Shown here in pieces: positions 1 through 10,581 of a stretch of DNA of 64,000 nucleotides (position 1 is its first letter; every line of letters starts with the position of its first letter). The notes under the pieces are model-generated. The model saw only the letters and a program-made list of their open reading frames with translations. It made no database searches and had not been told where the DNA came from. The position numbers were made by a program, and so were the translations under genes. Source of the DNA: Misgurnus anguillicaudatus (Eukaryota > Chordata > Actinopteri > Cypriniformes > Cobitidae); contig NC_073345.2 of the NCBI RefSeq assembly GCF_027580225.2, positions 36,999,001 through 37,063,000 on the forward strand. The letters are read 5' to 3'.

Positions 1-317
1 ACAGTCAAAAACCCGGAGTGGATCCGGTGCGCAGTGATTACAGAACGCTTGGGTGGAGAGAGGAACGTGATTTGGATCCACTCCAGGCTTTGATCACATC
101 CAACTTAAAGTTGAATACACGTCGTCTTTATGAAAAGTGAATTTAATAATTTTGCAATTGACGGAAATCCGTCTAGCGACGGAAAACTTTAATCCATGCG
201 GGGACACATTACAAGTGAAAAAAATTCACTTACATATTATTTATAAGTTATTATTTTCATTAAATTGTATCAATCATAAATTTTATAATAAACTACAAAT
301 ATATTGTTTTTACATTG
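1..317. other. Flank left of the retroelement, no gene seen
   Basis: AT-rich sequence with no convincing coding region. The only structure noted is an 11-bp perfect inverted repeat, GGAGTGGATCC at 15-25 and GGATCCACTCC at 74-84. Read on the minus strand, this stretch should continue the YqaJ/SWIM gene interrupted by the retroelement at 318-14107. It looks like 3'-UTR or intergenic DNA. Confidence 0.4.
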
Positions 318-984
318 TGTAAGGGATCTCAGGTTTCGGAAGGAGAACAAAACTGCAATCGTTCCCCGGTTTCGGACACAATAGGTCTGAGAGCGTTGCT
401 AGAGTATGAATATATTGTATTGCAATATGGAGCGTTTAAGTATTAACCTTAAATCAAAACTAAACAACAGATTTGTAAATGAAAAGGTTTAATTACAGTA
501 CTGACTTAAAGTTACAGTTGAAATGGTTACACTATAAATGCATAAAATGGTAAATAATACAAACAATTGACTGTTTCCAATGTATGTGAGATATTACCTG
601 ATAAGACAGAGAACAGAGAAAGAAAGAAAGTTTAGAAGAAAGAGAACTGGAACCTAGGCCTTATGGCCTGAACCCCAGTGAAGAAGAAAGTAAAGGGAAA
701 AGGCCAATGCAAAAGCCAAAATGCAAAAGCCCAGAGCTCATAAAAACCTTGACCTTTATCCTCTATCTCTTGACCATGTGCCTAACTTGATACATTCAAA
801 TTGACAAATCAGAAGATCACCTTTAACCCCCAACTGTACTTGACCAAACCCAACATAATACATTCAAACTGACCAATCAAAAGACCACCTTTAATCCCAA
901 CTGTAAAGTCTTTGATCACTATCAGCACAGGAGGTTTTGACAAGTTGTAACCAAGTATTCAATTCCTATATTTTTAATCTTACA
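318..984 (-). repeat. Left LTR (3' LTR of the minus-strand element)
   Basis: This 667-bp copy is nearly identical to 13435-14107. In the sense (minus) direction it starts TGTAAGATT and ends CCCTTACA. It lacks a 6-bp segment near 780 that the right LTR has. A direct repeat of period 68 bp (about 791-840 and 859-908) sits in what would be U3, each unit with an ATTGG-type CCAAT box in the sense direction. This resembles the duplicated enhancers common in retroviral U3 regions; that function is inferred. Confidence 0.85.
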
Positions 985-1838
985 ATCCGTCCTTTGGCAA
1001 CATGGGCCACACGTCAGAAGATCCATGATGACACAGTTCATAAGATTATGCTTTTAGTTGTGTGCAGTGGTCATCTTCAGATCATCTTATTGTCCAAACT
1101 GGTTGCTGATGAGACTTGAAGACGTCCTTCTCCTTTAAGCCCTGCATGAAAGGCTTCACCGAATGGAATTGCACCTTTCATAGTCATGCAGATTTCCATC
1201 GATACTTCACAATTTCACAAGAACAGGCCCTGAAGGGGGACTTCACTTTTGTCCTTCTATTTGAGGCAACACCCAAGATGTAAAACAGCAGGAATCCTGT
1301 GATTCAAGCAAATGGCACAACAAACAGCAAAGCATGGCATTTGTTACTCAAGTTTTAAATGGTCAGATTGGTCTTCAGTCTAGATCCCTGTCAAATACAA
1401 TAAAACATGGTCAAGGTGAGAATAAAAGGAAAAAAATAATAAAAGCTCTAACATTTGTTTTTGGAAACATGTAAACAAAATTCTTCTTTTAAACTTAGCA
1501 AATGTTAGTTTTAACAACTAATTTGTCATCAGAAGATACAACAACAATATAGTGTAACCAAATACATGATTTTTAAAGATCTTAATTTTCCAGTATAACC
1601 ATTATAAATGAAATGAACAAAATGAAAACAAAGAGCATGATAGTTTTAAATGTCTTGCAAAAGAGCAAATTAAATGTAAAACATAATAGCAAAATTAATG
1701 AAATTATTACACATAGACTCTTTATCAAGGTTTCAATATTTGAGACATAAAACTAATCAAACTTTTTGAAAAGAAACCAAAACAGATGCTTAAAATCAGA
1801 CAGTCTGAAATAATGACTAAAGTGAGGCTAATTGTGTT
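985..1838. other. Non-coding internal region of the retroelement (left part)
   Basis: Continuous with 3289-3715 and 6808-7139 once the nested transposons are removed. Only short frames are present, with no recognisable retroviral domain on either strand. Adjacent to the LTR the minus strand reads AAAGGACGGAT, a weak polypurine-tract candidate. Confidence 0.5.
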
Positions 1839-3280
1839 CAGGGCCGGCGCCACCTATAGGCAGAGTAGGCAATTGCCTAGGGCCTCGAGCTTAGAGGTGG
1901 GGCCTCCATTGCCATGAAATCCCTATACGCTAATACACCAATCAGGATGAGCAGCAACAAGTGGTCTCTTTGTCTATTGGCTCTATTGTCACTCACCTGT
2001 AGTGAAACCACTTATGTGGGTCCCGCAGCTCCCGCCCTCTGAACGTTAAATAAGATTGATATGCAAAAACGTTTTTTTCTGCAAAAAGTCAAAGGTTTAT
2101 TATGGCGCCTAAACGAGTGCATCCTTCGGGGCTGCTAAGCGAAAAGCAAAGCAGGCACGCATAGAAAGTGCAGCGTGTGATGAAGGTATGTGATTTGTCA
2201 TCATCTTTTGAAGTAATTGGTAATGTAACCTGTGCCGAATCCGGAACATTCGCTTTATTTCACTGACTTTGCCGGTTTAATCTGACTGAGGCGACCGTTG
2301 TAACGCGTCCACTCGAGACTGTCGGACGTGATGAAATTGCGCGTATAATAACATCGCGTCAGGAACTGATTTGCTTTATATTACAGTAAATAAATTTGAG
2401 TTCAAAGACAAGGAGCAAATACAATGGAGTATGTTTAATTGTTTCAAATATCTGTATATTGTAAATAAGCTACGCTGCTGTTTAGTTGCTCAAACATACT
2501 ACTTAATAAACATAAACATATTTTTAACAACAAAATGTTCTTTTTGCTTAGTTTGTCCGTTTCACTTCCACTAGCAGTTTATTAGTGTGTTTAATGTATT
2601 GCAATGGCATAATGTGCTACAAATAATTGTTTTTTAGGGGAAATCCTGTTCATACCCAGATAGAATATAACTATAAAGGCACTGATGTTTATGAACTGAA
2701 GTGATGTCCAGCAAGTGTACTTCATACAAGTAAATAACGTTGTTCTGTATAGATGTTTTCCTTGTTCTGTGTTATTGCAAAATATATAAAATACTGAACA
2801 AATTACAGGAAAACTACCACTAAAATCATGGCTTACTTAAATGCTTACTTGTTTTAAAATGATAATAACCAGTTACAGACTTAAAGTTTTAAGAATTTTG
2901 AAGTACATGTCATAACTTACTGTACTAAAGTTTATTTTTACTTAGTAGAAAACAATGTAGACGTTCTCATGACATTACTGGTATACTTGTAGGATCAATG
3001 ATGAGGTTTTTGAAGAACACTGGAGAGTCAGGTAAACAACAGGGCAAAGAGAGAGAGGAGCAATAGTGATTGTGAAGAAACACAAATACAGGGAAAAGAG
3101 ACATGACATATATTAGTGTAAATGTACAAATAGTAATAAAAGATATATAATAAAAAGGTTAAGAACCGTATTTTTTCTGGTGCTTTGTGTTCATTCTAAA
3201 AAGTGGAAGAAATGAGTGGTGCAGGGGGCCTCCAACATAACTTTTTGCCTAGGGCCTCCAAATGTCTAGAACCGGCCCTG
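1839..3280. mobile_element. hAT-type non-autonomous transposon
   Basis: Termini are CAGGGCCGG on the left and CCGGCCCTG on the right. The 8-bp target-site duplication ATTGTGTT is perfect (1831-1838 and 3281-3288). Eight-base duplications with CAG...CTG ends are characteristic of hAT elements. The 1442-bp body has no transposase frame. The termini also carry GGGCCTC-rich sub-terminal repeats. Confidence 0.9.
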
Positions 3281-3288
3281 ATTGTGTT

Positions 3289-3715
3289 TGCTATGTGATT
3301 GAATTTAACTGAGGCTATGTATGAATACCATGCAGCAACAAAGGTGAGGAAGTTAAGATTGTGATGCAAATTTGGTCCTGTTGTTAAACAGGGAGCCATT
3401 TTGATATTGTAAGTATGATGGTAAGTATTGAAGCAAATCTGGCTCTGTAAATCTTCTCACACCCATGTTTTTAGTTAAGCATGGTAAAAGTGCTACTGGA
3501 TCCTGTTGTGAGGTAAAACATTTTCATTAATGCAATTATATAACACAATGTAGCCACATGGCATTTTTGTGCTCCTCTTTAGGGTCTGACTGCAGCTATA
3601 CAAGGAATAGCAGAGTTTACCACTTAGGAGACAAATCTTTCAACATAGAAACACATACAACTTGAAACTGGTAGACAATTTCAAGAGCAAACGTTATTCC
3701 ATTAACACAAGACAA
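3289..3715. other. Internal retroelement sequence between two insertions
   Basis: Unrecognised AT-rich sequence lying between the hAT at 1839-3280 and the Harbinger-like element at 3719. No gene or structured motif is seen. Confidence 0.4.
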
Positions 3716-3738
3716 CTGGGGCCCGTTTCAATAAGGAG

Positions 3739-5406
3739 CAGTGTTGTAATGTAACGAAGTAAAAATACTTCGTTACTGTACTTAAGTAGAAATTTCACGT
3801 ATCTGTACTTTACTTCGCTATTTAAATTTATGTCTACTTTCACTTTTACTCCACTACATTTTCTAGATAAAATGTATACTTTTACTCCGATATATTTTCA
3901 CTAAGCATATTCGTTACTCGTTACTACAAAATAAAATCAGAAGAAATGTGTGCGACCTCAATAAAGGAGGTTTTAGCGAATCAGTGCTTCTAGATTGATT
4001 TACGCATGCTCCGCAGACTCAATAAGGGAGGTTTTGGCGAATCAGTGCTTCTAGCTTGATTTACGCACGCTCCGCACACTCTATTTCACGTACACTCTTT
4101 TTTAGCGTAGTGTTGCCAAAGGATGAGGATGGAAGCACAACTGTAAGTGCAACGACTGGAGGACCTCCCGTTATCGACCACCCCGACGATGAACAGGATG
4201 AGAAAGCTAACGTTATACATCCGTGGCCGTATTTGTAAGAAATGTTTTTGTACATTGGAATTAAAGATTCCCGATTACTGAATAAAGTGCCTCTTATGCC
4301 TAGTGAAAATCACTTACATTTTGTCATTTAAAAACTCCCCGTCCAACCTGAAGAATCACATCAAGGTACGTTAAAATAATAGTTATTAAGTAAAGCCACA
4401 ATGTCAATGTGATTAAACCTTAGTTATCATAAGCCGTATTAGATAATTATCTGTCTAATGTGATGGCCAGGCGCACATGTTTAATAAACGTTAACGTTAC
4501 ACCGCTGATTTTCCCATGGATTTATTTAATTCACAGAGAACTCTCAACTGAAACACGCTTAACTGTTTATGGTAACATTATAGCATAACTGCCGAATATT
4601 CCCTCCGGTAGGCTAATGTTAGATTGAGAAATATTTGTTAAAAACATGTTAATCAGTGGCAGGTTAGAAAGAAAGTGTTAAGGACTATATTCACGTCTTT
4701 AAAAGCATCATACGTTTTGTCAAACTTGAGATTTCCTTTATGTTAATTAACTTAAAACTCAGTGGTTATAGGATAATGTTGTGCTAATGTTATACATTGT
4801 GAATGTACGCTTGCATTGTTGATCAAAGTCACAGTGCTTTCATTGCCACACAACGAGTTGGCATTTTTTTCTTAGTAGAGCAGCTAACTTAAAGGGATAC
4901 TCCACTTTTTTCAAAAATATGCTCATGTTTTGAAAGAAATAAGTTATAATGTATTTTTCATTTTTACCTGTAGTTCATACAAAAGTGAAATTTCTGCCTT
5001 TTTATTTGATGTCAGCTCTAAAAATATGCTGTTTGCTCTTTGAACTTAAGAAAATTGTGCCTGAAAAGTGCTGGAAAAGACAGATTTTTATTTGATGATT
5101 GAGATTAAGAAGATAATGGGAACCTTGAATATGCTTTATCATAAGAAAGCCACAATAAAGTTCACAATCAAAGTTCTAACCGCTTGCTTTAAAAAAAAAA
5201 ACTTTTTACTTTTACTTCAAATACTTAAGTACATTAAATATCAGAAAATTACTTTTGATACTTAAGTACAGTATATATCAGATACTTAAAGACTTTTACT
5301 TAAGTAATATTTTAAAAGACAACTTTCACTTCTACCAAAGTCTTTTTCTAGTACAATACTTGTACTTTTACTCAAGTACTGCTTTCTAGTACTTTATACA
5401 ACACTG
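3739..5406. mobile_element. hAT transposon nested in the Harbinger-like element
   Basis: CAGTGTTGTAATG on the left and CAACACTG on the right, with a perfect 8-bp duplication ATAAGGAG (3731-3738 and 5407-5414). Both ends are packed with TACTTAAGTA-like words. It retains the relic of a first transposase exon (see 4056-4365) but no catalytic domain, so it is an internally deleted derivative. Confidence 0.9.
4056..4365 (+). pseudogene. Relic first exon of a hAT transposase with a BED zinc-finger half
   Basis: The frame from 4056 gives an acidic 60-residue stretch ending HPWPYL, the usual lead-in to a BED finger. In another frame, 4288-4365 encodes CLLC followed by a KNSPSNLKNHIK-type tail, matching the C-x2-C and SNLKKH part of BED-type hAT transposase fingers. 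It runs straight into a splice-donor sequence AAG|GTACGT. At least one frameshift and an in-frame stop separate the two parts, so no protein is made. This ties the element to the hAT superfamily independently of its termini. Confidence 0.6.
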
Positions 5407-5948
5407 ATAAGGAGGTTCAACCAACTCTTATTTTAAACTTGAACTCTGAGTTGATTTACTCTGAGATAGTAAATTCTGAGTTTTCGGTTACAGAAAAGCT
5501 TATCTGAGTTAGTTCAATCGACTCTGAGTAGGTTGACTCTGAGTTAAGCGTGTGCACAGCCACAATGAAAAGCCATCATCAATGGAGCTCAGATATTACG
5601 ATTTACCATGCCAACAGCACGTGACAAAGAGGTCTTAATCATTTTTACTACTAAAACTGAAAGTGTTAATGCAAGTGTACAGCAACTACGAGCATATATT
5701 TTAAAGAAAAGAGTTGTGTTTGTAAATTGCTACTCTAGTAAATGCGTACCTTTAATTTTTCATCACAGTTAAAATATCCGAAGTAAATAAACTGAGGACT
5801 GTACGTTATTATATTCATTTACATGCACATGCAATCCCATGGACAAAAAGATGACAGCAGCTCAGCTAAAATAAAATTAAGCATAATACTTTGTCATATA
5901 AGGCTACGAACTTTACAAATGTTTGTCATGAATAAAACAAAAATTCAC

Positions 5949-6027
5949 CCAGCGGGGACTCGAACTCCGATCGCCGACAGTACGTCTTCCCTAACAACTG
6001 CACACAGTACTACCCACTATACCAGCG
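5949..6027 (-). other. tRNA-like RNA polymerase III promoter sequence
   Basis: On the minus strand TATAGTGGGTAGTACTG (about 6005-6021) resembles an A box, and GAGTTCGAGTCCC (about 5955-5967) is close to the B-box consensus. The roughly 40-nt gap between the boxes is near tRNA geometry. I could not fold a full cloverleaf, so a tRNA pseudogene or SINE head captured by the transposon is more likely than a functional tRNA. Confidence 0.5.
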
Positions 6028-6807
6028 GTAATGACGAGTAGATGCGTAAGAAATGTCAAGGCAACTGTATAGATGTAAGAGCACCACAAAGAGTGATATT
6101 AGTCATATAAGGATATTTATATATCTAAAATGACTGCAAAAAATAATAATTTCGCTCACATAAATGTAAGTGCATATGACAAAAAAATCACTCGGGGTCT
6201 TAAAATCCACTCGCAACATAAATCTAACTTTCTACAAATGAATGCAACATCATCATCTACAGGATCCTCTATAAAAGGACATGACATTTTAGTCACTAAG
6301 ACGATCTATGCACCTAAGTATATCATATTAGATTTACAAGTTATTTCAATTTACTGTTTTAATTTTTTAGTTGAAAGTTTAGTGTAATATATAAAAATAT
6401 AAAGTCGTAAGTTAAAATGGTTTCACTGGCAATTTAATTATAACTTAAAGACAGCTAAAAATATTTTACAGTGTACATAATTAAAATGTGCGCAATGATT
6501 GAATGTACTAAAGCAACTAACAAGGTTAAACACAGCTACTACTTTAAAAAAAGGGGTGGAGACCACAAGAAACTCAGAGTTTACAGGATAAAACCTGCTC
6601 CCGACCAGGTTAGGTTCAGAGAGTATGTTACTCCGGAAACAGACTCTGAGTATAAGTTACCTCTCCTTCTGAAACAGGCTTGACTTACCCCGCTGTCTCA
6701 GGTTTAACCTACCCCCCTTTTTGAAACGGAAAACTCAGAGTTTCCCTTATCTCAGGGTTAACAAACTCAGAGTTTTCACTTAACCACCTTTCTGAAACGG
6801 GCCCCTG

Positions 6808-7139
6808 GTCTAGAATACATGTAGCTTCAACAACCTCTCACTTAAATGTTTTGTCAAACACTTACAGTGGAAACAGTCAAGTGTTATAAGAAATTAACTT
6901 CATTAGCCTATGTGTACATATAGTACAACAAACAACTAGAATTTGTGTTCTATAGAAACAACAATGCATTACGAACAATTACAAATCAGGAAATGCAAAC
7001 AAGATAATCTATGAGAATGTTAAACACATGCTAACTGGCTGCTAAGCCACTAGCAAGTGAGGTTAACAGCTGGAGTCCTTGCATAAACAATGCAGTTGTA
7101 GCAGAGCCAGGAGAGGGCATTGGTTTAGGTCACGTGATG
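6808..7139. other. Internal retroelement sequence between insertions
   Basis: Unrecognised non-coding sequence. Joined to 10582 onward, it forms the uninterrupted site into which the 3.4-kb hAT inserted. Confidence 0.4.
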
Positions 7140-7292
7140 CAGGGACGTGCACGGGGGGGTTGCTCAGGTTGCCCGGGCAACTGCCCATATGCCCTTCTCG
7201 ACTCAAGTTGCCCTTCCGAGGTGGAAATTTTTTTACTTTTACTTCGTTTACATTGTGCAGCGTTCCTTCGTTACTGTATTTTAATTAATTAC

Positions 7293-9012
7293 TAGGGCTG
7301 TCAATAGATTAAAAAAAATTATCTAGATTAATCGCATGATTTCATGAGTTAACTCGCGATTAATCGCAAATTAATCGCACATTTTATCTGTTCTTAATTT
7401 ACCCTAATTTAACACTTTTCAGGTTTTTAATACTCTAATCATATATACATATATAGATGCTTTATGCAAATTATGTTAACAACAGCCTGTTTACATTTTT
7501 AACAGACCACCGCCAGCATTTTTCATGATTTTCACAAAAGTTTAATGCCTTCCAGAAAATGCTCCTTTTTAAATATATAAACATATAATATACAAAATAA
7601 AAGAACAGACCCTCTGCTTTCAAACAAAAAAATCTGTTTCATCCTACCTTCATGTGTTCTGTTTTTATCACCTCTCAAATATGTGTAGGTTTCATCAAAA
7701 ACAGCCAATTTTGAGCAAAAAGCTGAGATAATTCCATTTTTGTGAAGGACTTTTGATAGAGATCAGATGCAGAGCGATCTTTAAAACATACACGGACTTA
7801 CAGCGGTTTGCCCTAGGGCAATACTTCCGGTTTTTATAAGTTGCGGAAGAGCGCCACCTGGTGGATAATACTCGTAATGCAGATTGACGAGATATCTCGT
7901 CAATGGCGGGGAAAGAGTTAAACCATTGTTTTGTATATGAATTTTCCTTTCAGAAGAATTTTCTTTCTCCATTTTTTGTTTGCTGCTGCATCATTTGTGA
8001 CCTGTGCTGGCAAGTTGAGTTGGAATTAGCAAATTTTCAAAAAAAATAGTTGTTCATATTTTGACATTCTCTATTAAAACATAGAACAATGCATGATTTG
8101 TTGAAATATAACAAAATATGACAGAACTATACCTGTTTGAAGTTGAAAGAGTCAGCAAAGTTAAATTACCACAAAAATTACCACATCCATACATTAAATT
8201 ACTACATCAATACCTTAAAATCACTGGTAAAACTAATAGATTTAGCACACACAAAGCAAAAACATCATCAATATATGTTAAACTTTTTTCTTTTGTTTGA
8301 TTGACATTAAGACAGACTGCTTAAAATCCAAGTAATCTAATATAATGTTACACATCAGATATTTTTACCCAACAGTTAACCAAACATTTACTTAAGACAT
8401 AACAGATTATAGATCCTACCTGCCTGAACTCTTATCAAAACAGATCTTTTAAAAACTAAGTTTGTGTAGATGTCTATATATCCGGGTCGCGCACTCGCGC
8501 GTCTGTGTGCACGCGCTTCAGATGTCAGTCAGTCAGCGTGAGGAGATCGCTTTTGAGTCTTGTCGCTCTTAATAACTCTTTAACATTAATCAGGTACCGA
8601 ACTTTATCTCTCTTAATGACTCTTTTAACATCAAGCAAGTCCTGCAGTCTATTTTCTAAGTCATGAATAAAAGCGAAACCAAAATGAATTGAGACGCATC
8701 TTTGTAGATTAAACATTAGGAGGACGGTAACGTTACACCTCTCAGACGTAAAAATAAAGATCATTTCAGATGTCCAACGACCATTAAGAGCATTGGATTT
8801 GCTAGACGATTTGCTTAGTGTTCTTTTTTTATGAAAACCTTTGACTCATTTAAACAGGGTCATATTTGTCTGCGTCTCTGTTCATTCAACTATGGGCTGT
8901 ACCAAGGGTCAAACAGAAATTGCGCGTTGCGTTAATCGCCGTTAATAAAATTAGCGGCGTTAAAATGAATTTGCGTTAACGCGTTATTAACGTGTCAATT
9001 TTGACAGCCCTA
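7293..9012. mobile_element. hAT transposon nested in copy 1 (TAGGGCTGTCAA family)
   Basis: TAGGGCTGTCAA...TTGACAGCCCTA termini, sub-terminal ATTAATCGC repeats, and the 8-bp duplication TTAATTAC (7285-7292 and 9013-9020). A relative lies at 60727-62038 in inverse orientation. This copy has an extra segment of about 0.4 kb at 7503-7917 that the relative lacks. Confidence 0.9.
7503..7917. mobile_element. TTAA-flanked insertion inside the nested hAT
   Basis: The segment is bracketed by TTAA (7499-7502 and 7918-7921) and is absent from the related element at 60727-62038. Its right part contains CCGCCATTGACGAG with a palindromic GAGATATCTC core. TTAA duplications fit piggyBac- or Kolobok-like transposition. 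The terminal repeats are weak, so the superfamily is uncertain. Confidence 0.5.
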
Positions 9013-10581
9013 TTAATTACGAAATTTATATTTTATTATTAAATTGCTGTCTCGTGTTTCTGAGGCATTCGCGAATTAATGACTCGTTTGAGTCGATTCC
9101 TTACAAAGTGTTGCAAATAAATGAGTCTTTTGAATCGATTCTTTACAAAGCAAATGGGCCAAACTTTGAAATGGTTCGCGAATCAGTTTGAATGAATTGT
9201 TCAGATCGCTGCAAACACGGAATCGTCTGATGCTGTTTTACTCGTAGCCTATGTAGAAACACGCAGAATATAAACAGTTTTGGGTGACGTGGATATGAAT
9301 TTACCAGTCTTTTAACTAAAAGCAGAACTTCACACATGTACCCGCCATTATATACGCGTGACCTGTTCGTCGTCAAACACAGTTAAACGCGCGCAGCCTC
9401 CAGAAAATCCATCGATGATTGACGTCTGATTCAATGTATACTGTACTGATGTAAGTGATTCTCACAAAACACACGTGACATGACAACATAAGAAAACATG
9501 AGTTTTGTCTAAAATCAGTTTGTATCATGTAAGTGTAAACTGTCAATGTCCTCAGACCATCTTAGGAGATTCTAACTTTATATATAGTGAATGCAAAACT
9601 CTTATCAGTTTACAGTCTGATATTTCAGCTATAAGCTGAAATAATCAACATTGAGACTAGAGTTAATTTGTAATGCTTGTCTATTTTGTGTTTGTATTCT
9701 TTTTTCTGTACTGTTTGTGTATGTTGCAGTTTTACACATAATGTATAAGTGCCCTTCATAAGTATTCTTCTGTTTGCTGTGGAGTCAAGAAATGTCTAAA
9801 CATTAAAAGATGAACATGATACAAAAGTACAGAATCTGTCACATTATTTTTTTATGGGCACTGAGCTGTGTCCTGATTGTTTACACATGAAAAGCATAAA
9901 ATGTGTAGAATCAGTTTGATTCACTTGTGTGCATTTGGGTACAATACACATAAATCAGCATTTAATGCTGTTGTTCTTTGTTTTTAAAGCATGTATGTGT
10001 TGAAACTCAAAGATTAATAAAATGTGACATTCTAAACTTCTGACATACTGATATTTATCTTACCAATATCTGGTCTCCACAGCAAAAAGAAAAATGTTGT
10101 CTTTACTGTTCTGATACTTATGGAGGGCACTGTATTGTGGGTGTGTGTGCGCATGCATGTATGTATACCTAGATTTATTTTTTCATGAGTAACTAGGTAC
10201 TCGCTACTTGAGTATTATTTTCATTGCATATTTTTTACTTCTACTTGAGTAATTATTTCTTTACTCACTTGTACTTTTACTTAAGTAAAGTTATTGGCTA
10301 CTCTTTCCACCTCTGTTAAAATCTTCATAAATCCAGGCTGAGTTTGCCATGTTAGCCTAAATAATTAGACAGATAGCAGCTAGCAATCATAGCTTGCAGA
10401 CAAGCAGCCTAGGCTACTATTTTTTTTGGTAGGCATTAGGCAAACACGGCCTATATGAAGGACTGAGAATAACAGGGTCTTTATTAAAATCACCAAACAT
10501 AAGTTTTTTTCAGGGGGGTGCCCTTTTTTTAGGACAGAGCAACTGCCCCTAAAAATTCCTGTGCACGTCCCTGACGTGATG

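Larger units (their letters stand above)
3719..6804. mobile_element. Harbinger-like non-autonomous transposon split by a nested hAT
   Basis: Ends are GGGCCCGTTTCA on the left and TGAAACGGGCCC on the right, flanked by CTG on both sides (3716-3718 and 6805-6807). The sub-terminal regions carry many copies of ACTCAGAGTT-type words in both orientations, as in fish Harbinger families. A hAT element occupies 3739-5406, leaving about 1.4 kb of original element. The frame at 6471-6683 (70 codons) is the longest in the right part and I do not recognise it. Superfamily assignment rests on termini and a 3-bp duplication. A 2-bp duplication with one more terminal base fits the sequence equally well. Confidence 0.6.
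7140..10573. mobile_element. 3.4-kb hAT transposon, copy 1
   Basis: Ends are CAGGGACGTGCAC and GTGCACGTCCCTG, with a perfect 8-bp duplication ACGTGATG (7132-7139 and 10574-10581). A second copy in opposite orientation lies at 54840-58187. A 77-codon frame on the minus strand (9143-9376) is identical in translation to 57721-57954 in the other copy; its product is unknown and it has no recognised domain. No transposase is visible. A GT-rich simple repeat lies near 10138-10165. A second hAT is nested at 7293-9012. Confidence 0.9.

Noticed and set aside
5949..6027. Functional tRNA gene
   Set aside because: Box-like motifs are present but no convincing cloverleaf or anticodon stem could be built, and the sequence sits inside a transposon.
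7216..10314. Possible further hAT with GAGGTGGAAA ends inside the 3.4-kb element
   Set aside because: GAGGTGGAAA-like sequence occurs near both ends, but no 8-bp duplication flanks it and the same arrangement is present in the second copy. It may simply be part of the family's sub-terminal structure.
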